Below, one piece after another: positions 25,669 to 34,400 of a stretch of 35,053 bases of DNA. A model generated the notes under the pieces. That model ran no database searches and was not told the origin of the DNA. It saw nothing but the letters and a program-made list of their open reading frames with translations. How positions within the stretch are numbered: position 1 is the stretch's first letter; each line of letters starts with the position of its first letter. The stretch lies in NCBI GenBank assembly GCA_902494625.1, contig CABUUB010000012.1, positions 1-35,053 of the forward strand, in the 5' to 3' direction. The stretch is from an uncultured Collinsella sp. (GTDB taxonomy: Bacteria; Actinomycetota; Coriobacteriia; Coriobacteriales; Coriobacteriaceae). Both the position numbers and the translations under genes were made by a program.

Positions 25669-26880
25669 ATGAGACTTATTAATCGCCCGTTCTACATGAG
25701 CAAGCTTTCCAAGGTGGCAGGTACGCCTGATATCAAGGTGATCACCGGAATCAGGCGATGCGGAAAATCGAAATTGCTTGAGGCGTTTGCCAGCCAACTT
25801 CATTCAAACGACCCCTCGGCCAACGTCATACACGTCAACTTCAATCTACTTGAGTTCGAGCCGTTGGCGGAATACCATGCGCTGCATACATATGTGGAAA
25901 AGCACTATATTGAGGGTTGCCGGAATATCGTCATGATCGACGAGGTCCAGATGTGTGAAGGGTTCGAGCGGGCTATCAACAGTCTTCATGCGTCAGAGAA
26001 ATATGACATTTACATCACGGGGTCGAACGCCTTTCTTCTCTCAAGCGACCTCTCGACGTTGTTCACGGGAAGAACGGTGGAGATCGAGGTCTTTCCGTTT
26101 TCACTTGCGGAGTTCTCGGCGTATCACGAGATCACTTCTCCAGCCGAGGCCCTTGCTCGCTATGTCCGCGAGGGAGGAATGCCGGGTTCCTATATCTACC
26201 AGGACGAAAGGATGCGTTTCTCATACATCTCGGATGTGCTTGAAACTCTTATCCTGCGCGACATCAGACAAAAATATCGTATACGTAATGCGGAGCAGCT
26301 TAAACGTTCCTGCGAGTTCCTGATGGATAACGTCGGAAACATCTCTTCTCTCAAGGGGATGGCGGCCGAGCTTTCACGAGCGAACCTTAAGATAAGCGAC
26401 AAGACGCTGGCTGTGTATATCGACTACCTGTGTAATGCGTTTGCGTTCTACCGGTTTCGTCGCTTTGACGTCTCAGGAAAGAAATACCTGTCGACGGGAG
26501 ATAAATACTACCTGGCCGACCATTCGTTTCGCTACGCCGCGCTTGGCACGAAAAAGCTCGATTTTGGCCATGTTTACGAGAATATGGTGGCAATCGAGCT
26601 TATGCGCCGCGGATGGGAAGTCTACGTCGGCGTTCTCTACCAAAAGGAAGTAGACTTTGTCGCCATCAGGCGCGACCGCCGTGTCTATATCCAGGTGAGT
26701 GACGACATTTCCCAAGAAGCGACGCTGGAGCGTGAGCTTGATCCGCTGCGACGGATTCGAGACGCCTATCCCAAGTGCGTCATCGCCCGAACAGGGCACG
26801 AAACGACTGATTGGGATGGCATCAAGGTCGTCGACCTGGCACGATGGCTTATGGGTGAATCAGGCGAGCTGGCCGTCTAG
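25669..26880 (+). CDS. AAA-type ATPase with DUF4143 C-terminus
   Basis: This 403-aa protein has a P-loop domain (Walker A GIRRCGKSKLLEAF near residue 30, Walker B NIVMIDEVQ, then YITGSNAFLLSSDLSTLFTGR). The C-terminal DUF4143 part ends in a PD-(D/E)xK-like core (YQKEVDFVAIRRDRRVYIQVS). Such proteins are common in gut bacteria, often next to toxin-antitoxin genes, and their cellular role is unsettled. I chose ATG 25669, where conserved sequence begins (MRLINRPFY). The open frame from 25612 starts inside the operator. The Shine-Dalgarno (AAGTGG) is weak. The palindromic operator just upstream suggests tight, perhaps self-, control. Its composition is less GC-biased than the housekeeping genes. 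Confidence 0.85.
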   Translation: MRLINRPFYMSKLSKVAGTPDIKVITGIRRCGKSKLLEAFASQLHSNDPSANVIHVNFNLLEFEPLAEYHALHTYVEKHYIEGCRNIVMIDEVQMCEGFERAINSLHASEKYDIYITGSNAFLLSSDLSTLFTGRTVEIEVFPFSLAEFSAYHEITSPAEALARYVREGGMPGSYIYQDERMRFSYISDVLETLILRDIRQKYRIRNAEQLKRSCEFLMDNVGNISSLKGMAAELSRANLKISDKTLAVYIDYLCNAFAFYRFRRFDVSGKKYLSTGDKYYLADHSFRYAALGTKKLDFGHVYENMVAIELMRRGWEVYVGVLYQKEVDFVAIRRDRRVYIQVSDDISQEATLERELDPLRRIRDAYPKCVIARTGHETTDWDGIKVVDLARWLMGESGELAV

Positions 26881-26907
26881 CACGCGATGACGCGGGCTGA
26901 AACGAAC

Positions 26908-26971
26908 GAGCGAGAATTTCGTCCCGCGAGGAGGCCAATACGGCCCTCTTCGAAGGACGGAATCCTCGCTC
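26908..26971. repeat. Imperfect palindrome downstream of the ATPase gene
   Basis: GAGCGAGAATTTCGTCC (26908-) pairs with GGACGGAATCCTCGCTC (to 26971). GAGGAGGCC/GGCCCTCTTC form the upper stem and the loop is AATAC. It ends the ATPase region and may serve as a terminator, though no T-run follows. The 234-bp gap 26881-27114 otherwise holds the toxin-antitoxin promoter. Confidence 0.6.
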
Positions 26972-27067
26972 AATCTCTTGGCGGGATATTTTGCTCGGTC
27001 GATGATCAACGGTTGGTGGAAAGCGATGCCTCGTCCGTGTCACCATTCCGTGATTGCTAGTATTTTC

Positions 27068-27087
27068 TGCATGCTAAAATGAATGCA
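27068..27087 (+). promoter_or_regulatory. Toxin-antitoxin promoter and operator
   Basis: TGCTAAAAT (27073-27080 with its extended TG) is a good extended -10. It sits between TGCAT (27068-27072) and ATGCA (27083-27087), an inverted repeat that could be the antitoxin operator. The start codon is 34 bp downstream of the -10. Confidence 0.5.
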
Positions 27088-27114
27088 TAAAAGACTTTAT
27101 ATTTGGAGGTCTCG

Positions 27115-27435
27115 ATGCCTGCTTTAAAGATGCTCGACAATCTTGTTCCCATCAGCGATTTCAGTCACGGTAAGGGTTCGGCTGCTTTTTCGAAGGTTGG
27201 GGACGATAATCCCGTTGTGGTCCTTAAACACAATAAGCCGGCATTCGTTATTGTGACGCCCGATGAATACAGGGAGGCGAAGCAGGCGGAGGAGGACCTC
27301 GCCTTGTTGACGTTGGCCCTTAAGAGGACGGCTGCGACAAGCGATGATGAACTCGTTTCCCTATCTGATGTTATGGCAGAGTTGGGTGTGGGCCAGGACG
27401 AACTCGATCAGATGGATGAGGTCGAGTTTGAATGA
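27115..27435 (+). CDS. Phd/YefM-family antitoxin
   Basis: This 106-aa protein has the YefM/Phd N-terminal DNA-binding fold (LVPISDFSHGKGSAAFSKV, then DNPVVVLKHNKPAFVIVTPDEYREAKQAEED). An acidic C-terminus (GQDELDQMDEVEFE) would wrap around the toxin. ATG 27115 is preceded by GGAGG at 5 bp; a TTG further upstream at 27103 overlaps that site. It overlaps the toxin gene by 4 bp (ATGA), the standard coupled arrangement. The pair probably represses its own promoter through the palindrome just upstream. Confidence 0.88.
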   Translation: MPALKMLDNLVPISDFSHGKGSAAFSKVGDDNPVVVLKHNKPAFVIVTPDEYREAKQAEEDLALLTLALKRTAATSDDELVSLSDVMAELGVGQDELDQMDEVEFE

Positions 27436-27782
27436 GCGGGTACGAAGTCGCTTTCTACCCGGATGCTCTCAAGGATGTTAAGCGTCTGGACGGCTCCCAA
27501 CGAAAGAACGTGCTTAAGGCCATCGAGAAAATCAGAGCGAATCCATTGTCGCAGAACGAAGGCGGATTCGGTAAACCCCTTGGAAACAAGGCCGGTACAG
27601 ATTTGACAGGCTTTATGAAAATCAAGCTCAGAGGAAGTGGCATTCGGATTGTGTATCGCCTCATCAAGATAAAAGGGAAAATGGCCATCGTCGTGGTGGG
27701 CGCTCGCGAAGACATGGAAGTGTACCGAACTGCCCAAAGGCGAGCGGTTGATTTTGAGAAGTGGGCGGAAGAAAATCTCTAG
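27432..27782 (+). CDS. RelE/ParE-superfamily toxin
   Basis: This 116-aa protein is a small basic toxin. It begins YEVAFYPDALKDVKRLDGSQRKNVLKAIEKI, has a central NPLSQNEGGFGKPLGN, and carries LRGSGIRIVYRLIKIKGKMAIVVVGARE. This last part is the RelE-fold beta-sheet, with Arg residues in the usual place for mRNA-interferase activity. Members cleave mRNA on the ribosome or, if ParE-like, poison gyrase; sequence alone does not settle which. A terminator follows 57 bp downstream. Confidence 0.85.
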   Translation: MSGYEVAFYPDALKDVKRLDGSQRKNVLKAIEKIRANPLSQNEGGFGKPLGNKAGTDLTGFMKIKLRGSGIRIVYRLIKIKGKMAIVVVGAREDMEVYRTAQRRAVDFEKWAEENL

Positions 27783-27838
27783 CTTCATGGGTGAAAGACT
27801 GGTATGCGGCGATGTGCTCCAGACACACGGGTTTTGGC

Positions 27839-27876
27839 AAGGCTCTGGCGATTAGAGGATTCGCCAGAGCCTTTTC
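27839..27876 (+). terminator. Terminator of the toxin-antitoxin operon
   Basis: A perfect 13-bp stem AAGGCTCTGGCGA / TCGCCAGAGCCTT (27839-27873) with a 9-nt loop, followed by TTCC. Confidence 0.85.
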
Positions 27877-27898
27877 CTATCCGTGGGGCACTCCTCTT

Positions 27899-28099
27899 GG
27901 ACAGTTAGTTCAGATTTGTATTTATTTGAGGCCGCGTGGAGGGCGATTTGGGCTCGATTGAGCTGTTTTAGGTGGTCTGAACTGATAAAGGCGTACGGGC
28001 AAGAGCGAGAAGGACCTATTATCGGGTCTAAAGCGGCCCAAACCAGTTTGTTAGCGCCAATTAGCACCGCCAAAAAATACATATCTGAACTAACTGTCC
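27899..28099. mobile_element. MITE-like element with about 25-bp terminal inverted repeats
   Basis: The left end GGACAGTTAGTTCAGATT (27899-) is repeated inverted at the right end (28075-28099), 24 of 25 positions matching. One further base (T/A) extends the match outside. The 201-bp interior encodes no recognisable transposase. Short frames crossing it have no support. No clear target duplication is visible. It fits a non-autonomous derivative of an insertion sequence whose transposase lies elsewhere. It sits just after the toxin terminator and before the GH31 promoter region. Confidence 0.7.
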
Positions 28100-28134
28100 A
28101 CCACCCTCTGTCGATTGCTCATTTAAGCCCAAAG

Positions 28135-28149
28135 TCAGCCAACGTACGT
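28135..28149. repeat. 15-bp direct repeat, left copy
   Basis: TCAGCCAACGTACGT is identical to 34978-34992. The two copies bracket the GH31 gene and its regulatory region. Confidence 0.5.
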
Positions 28150-28195
28150 AAAGGTATGGTCTATGTAATACCAGATAAACAGTACATTTTTGCTT

Positions 28196-28227
28196 AATTG
28201 GTATTTGGTTGAAGAACCAATTGGTAT
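28196..28227. promoter_or_regulatory. Candidate operator upstream of the GH31 gene
   Basis: AATTGGTAT occurs twice in direct orientation (28196-28204, 28219-28227). TTGGTT-GAAG-AACCAA forms a hairpin between them. This compound repeat looks like a repressor or activator site for a sugar-responsive regulator, which is not encoded nearby. Confidence 0.4.
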
Positions 28228-28352
28228 GGCTTTTGGACCCCACTTAGCCGTCTACGTTCATTTTAATGCCGCTGGGAGAATTTCGAACTTGGTTGCGCAA
28301 CTGCTCCCGTATGCTGATTAAACCTAATAGGTGGCTATCTGGTTACTACCAG

Positions 28353-28383
28353 TTGACCCCTTGGTAACGGGTGGGCCAATTAT
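28353..28383 (+). promoter_or_regulatory. Possible GH31 promoter
   Basis: TTGACC (28353-28358) and AATTAT (28378-28383) are 19 bp apart, about 97 bp before the GTG start. The spacing is longer than ideal. Confidence 0.3.
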
Positions 28384-28479
28384 ACGGAATGTACCGAACA
28401 CCCCCCCGTTTGATGCGTTCGCCCATGCTGCAGGGCGCGCGTCCGCGACACTTCCGCATGTCGGAGGGAAGGAGTCCAG

Positions 28480-31400
28480 GTGCGTAGGAATTCCATTTTC
28501 ACGAAACGGTGGGTGAAGGGAAGCGCGGTTCTCGTCGCAACAGCGGCGACTCTCGTGTTCGCCAGCCCCCAGCAGGCGATTGCCACGCCGCTCAAGGGCG
28601 TCGACTCGGCGACCGTTTCCCAGTCAGCCTCGAACGTCGTCGACATCGATTTCGCCGACGGCATTAAGGGGCGTATCACATTTCTAGAGGACGGCATTTT
28701 CCGTTACAACGTCGACCCCAAAGGCGAGTTTTCCGAGTACGCCACGCCGCGTAGCAAGTCCCACACGGCTAAGATTCAGGCCCAGCCCGACACCTCGGAC
28801 ACCTACAGCAAGCCGAGCGCAACGGTTGTCGACAAAGGCGACGCTATCGAGATCACCGGCGGCAAGGCGACCGTGGTTCTGGACAAGGCGACCGGCAAGA
28901 TGAGCATTAAATCGGGCGACCGCGTCGTGGTCTCCGAGTCCGCATCCCTCGACCTTGATAAGAAGGGTACTGTCCAGACACTCGCCAAGGAGAAGTCCGA
29001 GAACTTCTTTGGCGGTGGCACCCAGAATGGGCGCTTCTTGCACACCAACCAGACCATCGCCATCTCCAACACTAATAACTGGACCGACGGCGGCGTCGCC
29101 TCGCCCAACCCGTTCTACTGGACGAGCGACGGCTACGGCGTGCTTCGCAACACCTTTGCCGAGGGTTCTTACGACTTTGGCTCTACGGACTCCTCGACGG
29201 TCACGACCTCGCACAGCGAGAATGAGTTCGATGCCTATTACTTCGTGGCAACCGAAACGGGCGCCTCGAACGTGGCGACCGAGATGCTGCAGGACTACTA
29301 CAAGGTGACCGGCAATCCGGTACTGCTGCCCGAGTACGGTTTCTACCTGGGTCACCTTAATGCCTACAACCGTGATGGCTGGTCAACGACCTCGGGTCAG
29401 AAGAAGTGGGAGACCAAGGGCAGCAAGCCTTCGAGTGAGAAGGGCAACGTTAAATACGAGTCCGGCATGTCGACGGGCTACAAGCTCGACGGCACGCTTG
29501 CCGCCGAGACGCTCAACGGAGAGGGCCCCACGGTCGATACCGAGAACATGAAGGCGACCGATTTCGACCGCCAGTTCTCCGCCCAGCAGGTTATCGATGA
29601 CTACGAGGACAACGACATGCCGCTCGGCTGGTTCCTGCCGAACGACGGATACGGTGCCGGCTATGGCCAGAACGGTTATTACAAGACCGGCGGCGTCAAC
29701 TCCGACGGAACGAGTTCAGCCGAGCGCCTCAACGCCGTGCGTGCCAACGTCGACAACCTTAAGAAGTTTACCGAGTATGCTAACTCCAAGGGTGTGAGCA
29801 CGGGTCTGTGGACCCAGTCTAACCTGGAGCCTGACAGCAACTCCGAGACCCCGTGGCATTTGCTTCGCGATTTCGACGCCGAGGTCAAGACGGGCGGCAT
29901 TACCACCCTCAAGACCGACGTCGCTTGGGTGGGCTCTGGCTACTCCTTTGGCCTCAACGGCATCAAGACGGCCTACGATACGGTGACGACCGGTGCCAAC
30001 AAGCGCCCCAACATCATCACACTTGACGGTTGGGCCGGCACGCAGCGCTTTGGTGGCATCTGGACCGGCGATCAGTACGGCGGCAACTGGGAGTACATCC
30101 GCTTCCACATCCCCACGTATATCGGTCAGAGCCTCTCGGGCAACCCCAACATCGGCTCCGATATGGACGGCATCTTTGGTGGCGACCCCATCATCTCCGC
30201 GCGCGACTACCAGTGGAAGACGTTCACGCCCTCTATGCTCGATATGGACGGCTGGGGCACCTACCGCAAGTCGCCCATGACGCACGGCGATCCCTACACG
30301 GGCATTTCGCGCTTTTACCTCAAGCTCAAGGCGCAACTCATGCCCTATATCTACACGAGCGCGGCCTCGGCGGCCAACATCGACACGGGCAACGGCGATA
30401 CCGGCCTGCCCATGATCCGCGCCATGCTGCTCTCCGACAACTCCGAGTACGCCGCAAGCACCTCGACGCAGTATCAGTACATGTTTGGTGAGAACTTCCT
30501 GGTGGCACCGGTGTATCAGGATACCCAGGCAGATGAGAACGGCAACGACGTTCGCAATGGTATCTACCTTCCCAACTACGGCACCGACGAGAATCCCACC
30601 ATCTGGATTGACTACTTCTCGGGTAAGCAGTACCGCGGCGGCCAGGTCCTCAACAACTACGATGCGCCGCTTTGGAAGCTGCCGCTGTTTGTGAAGGCCA
30701 ACGCCATCGTGCCGATGTATGCCGAGAACAACAACCCCGAGGCCGTGAGCGACACCAACACCAAGGGTACCGACCGCAGCCAGCGTATCGTCGAGTTCTT
30801 CGCCACCGAGGGTGACGGCACCTTTACGCAGTACGAGGACGACGGCTCTTCCATCCAGAACAACACGACCGAGGACGATGCCTACGGCACGATCGACAAT
30901 ATCTCCTACGGCGAGCATGTGAGTACCGTCTACAGCTCCAAGGCCACGGGCGGCACCGCGACCTTTACCGCCGAAGCCTCGCAGGGTGGCTACAACGGCT
31001 ACGACTCCAACCGCACCACGACCTTCGTGGCCAACGTGTCCGCCAAGCCCACGAGCGTCGTCGCCAAGAACGGTGGCTCCGCGCTCAACGTGGTTGAGGT
31101 CAACTCGCAGGAGGCCTTTGACGCCGCGAACCCCGAGGCCGGCCAGGCGGTCTACTTCTACAACGAGACCCCCAACCTCAACCACTACGGCAGTGATGCA
31201 GACAGCACCGAGGCCGAGCAGGGCGAGAGCTTCAACAACACCAAGATCACCACGAACCCCAAGGTCTACGTCAAGTTCGCGAAGACCGATGTCGCTGCAG
31301 CGGCGCAGACGCTCGAACTCGGCGGCTTCGTGAACGCCGATGCCACGCTGGCCGTCGACCGCCTCAACGAGAACCTCTCCGCACCCGCGAACCTTGCCGC

Positions 31401-34400
31401 TCCCGAGGATGCCACCACCCCCACGAGCATCAAGCTCACCTGGGGAAAGGTCGATGGTGCTACCTCCTACGACCTTAAGGTAGACGGTACCGTGTTCGCC
31501 GTGGGCGATGCGGCGGAGTTTACGCATGCCGACCTTGCCTACAACAGCAAGCATACCTACCAGATTCGTTCGCGCAACGCCGATGGCTACTCCGCCTGGA
31601 GTGACGTGCTCGAGGCGAGCTCCGCGCTCGACCCGTGGCGCAACGTCCCCACAGCTGAGAAGATCACTTGGGAGGGCTCGCTCTATGGCAGCCACAAGGC
31701 CGATCTCGCCTTCGACCATGAGTTCCAGTCGGGCGACGGCGGTTTCCACTCCGGTGGCAACGATCTGGGCAAGGCCCTGACGGTCGATTACGGCAAGGCC
31801 TACAAGCTTGACAAGCTCGAGTACTATCCGCGTGACGACGCCGGCAATGGCACCGTGACCAAGATGCGCATCGAGACGAGCCTCGACGGCACGCATTGGA
31901 CCACCCAGGAAGTCGATTGGGAGCGCTCCGCCGCCTGTAAGACGGTGGCGTTCGACGGCGCCGTGGCCGCACGCTACGTGCGTATGACGCCGCTCGCCTC
32001 GGTCGGCAATTTCTTCTCCGCGTCCGAGATCGCCATCTACAAGACCGACGGCACGGATGGCTTCGCCGTGGGCTCCAACCTCAACAAGGCAACGATCTCC
32101 GATGGCGACTACTCCAACATGAAGAACTATCTGGGTCTCGAGAACCGTGGGTCCGATGCCTCGACGTTCAACTCGCAGATCCGCGACCACTTTGCTGACC
32201 TCAACAATAACGGCGTCTACGACGTCTACGATTACTCGTTCACCATGGCGGGGCTCGACGGCGGCACCAAGCAGAAGGGCAAGGTCGCTGGTACCCTTGC
32301 GGTGATTCCGAGCAAGACTGAGGTCGAGGCCGGCGATGAGATCACCGTCGATGTCTATGCGGCCGACGCCAAGAACGTCAACGCCCTGGGCGCGCTCGTC
32401 AACTTTAAGAGTGACCAGTTTGAGTTTGTGTCCGAGAGCATCTCACAGGATGGTTCGACCGCCGGCATGGAGAACCTGTCGCGCGAGAAGATCCAGTTTG
32501 AGGACGGCACGCAGACCATCAACCTCGCTTTTGCCAACCGCGGAGATGGCAAGCTCTACAACGGCACCGGCGCGGTGGCGAGCTTCAAGCTCAAGGCCAA
32601 GACCGCCGGCAAGGTTGAACTGCCCTCGACATCTTGGCTCATTGGCCCGGCGTGCGACGCACTTGAGTTTGCGAGCGATGGCACGGTGACGATGCCGGAC
32701 GTTCCGCAGCCCACGGTCGCCGAGTACGGCCGCGACGCCTTCGACATCACGATGACCAACGACGAGCTCACTACCGATGACGGCACCAACGTCGAGAAGC
32801 TTATTCAGCAGAAGAGCTATAACGCGCTGTTCGATAATAACGAGGGCGACAACGGCTTTGAGTTCCTGTGGGACTGGAGCGGCAACTGGGACAGTGAGGG
32901 CAAGCTTCCGAGTTACGTGAAGCTTCCCACCACGATGACATTTGCCTTTAAGACGCCATCGAAGCTCGATGCCGTCGAGGTTGTCAACCGCAACGGCGGT
33001 AACGGCACCGTGCAGAAGATCAAGGCCGTCGTGACGTTCGAGGATGGCTCGACCCAGGAGTTCGCGGGCGGGGAGTACGATTCCTTCCAGGCTCGCTACG
33101 CCTTTGGTCTCTCTGCCGAGAACAAGGGCAAGAAGGCGACCAAGGTCGAGATCACGCCGCTTGAGGCATCGGGTGACCAGATGCTCACGCTGCGCGAGAT
33201 CAACTTCAACTACACGCAGGGTGTCGAGGCCATCGAGGGCGTCGAGCTGGGCAAGAACCAGACCGAGTTCTTTGAAGGTGATGTTACGCTCGTCGACGCC
33301 AAGGCCACGCCTGAGAGCGCCGGCTACCCCTACGTGACGGTCGAGAGTTCCGACCCCTCTGTGGTGAGCGTCTCCGCTGTCCAGGCCGGCGATAGCGTGA
33401 ACTACTACCTGCGTGCCAACAAGGCGGGCAAGGCAACGATCACGGTGGCATCGGTACTCGATCCCTCCAAGACCGCATCCTATGAGGCCGAGGTCAAGGC
33501 TGGTGTCGACACCTCTGCACTCATGGCAGCGCTTTCCAAGGCCGCGGGCTACAGCGAGTCCGTCTACACCAAGGATTCTTATGCAGCTCTCACCGCTGCG
33601 GTCGAGGCGGCTCAGAAGCTCCTCGACGGCGGCCAGGGCAGCTATAACAAGAAGGATGTCGCAGACGCCACGGCCAAGATCGAGAAGGCAATCGACGGCC
33701 TCAAGATGCGCCCCGTCGATGAGAAGAGCCTCATCAACACGCCCGAGAACCGCGAGAACGTCAAGGTGACCGGCTTCTCGAGCGAGGCCGACTACGAGGG
33801 CAGCAACGCCGTCAACGCTCTTGACGGCGACGAACAGACGCTCTGGCACAGCGACTATGCCTATAATGCCGGTATGCCCCAGCACCTGACCGTCGACCTG
33901 GGCCGCGACTACGATCTCACCGACGTCACGTTCCTGCCGCGCCAGGACGGCGGCACGAACGGCGATATCTTTGAGGCCGAGGTGCTGGTCTCCGATACCG
34001 CCGACGGTTATGAGATGGGCACCGCCACGTCGATGGGTACGTTTACCTTCGACAACGACGGCCGCGTGCTCACCGACCGTGGCGACTGGAAGCAGATGAG
34101 TTTTGGTGTCGCGCGCGGTCGCTACGTGACCGTCAAGGTGCTCCACGCCGGCGGTGGCAGCGTTGACGCCTACTGCAGCATGGCGGAGCTCAAGTTCTAC
34201 GGTACGGCCGTTCCCGATCCGGTGGCGAAGGACGACCTCACTGCCGCGATTGAAAAGGTTGATGCCGAGGTTGCAGCCGGCGACCTTAAGGCCAGCGACT
34301 ACACCGAGGCTTCCTGGACCGTGTTCCAGAACGCCTTGGCGAGCGCCCGCGCCATCTTGAGCGACGAGAACGCCACGCAGGACGAGGTCGACCAGGCACT

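Larger units (their letters stand above)
28100..28479. other. Regulatory-looking intergenic region upstream of the GH31 gene
   Basis: These 380 bp contain no supported gene. They hold several inverted repeats (GGTAT / ATACC at 28153-28172, the hairpin at 28205-28220, CTGGT / ACCAG at 28339-28352), a direct repeat, and a seven-C run near 28400-28412. AAGGAG (28469-28474) serves the GH31 start. This much structure suggests regulated expression. Confidence 0.5.

Noticed and set aside
27883..28197. A short + strand frame spanning the MITE-like element
   Set aside because: It starts at the toxin terminator, crosses both terminal repeats, lacks a ribosome binding site and resembles no family.
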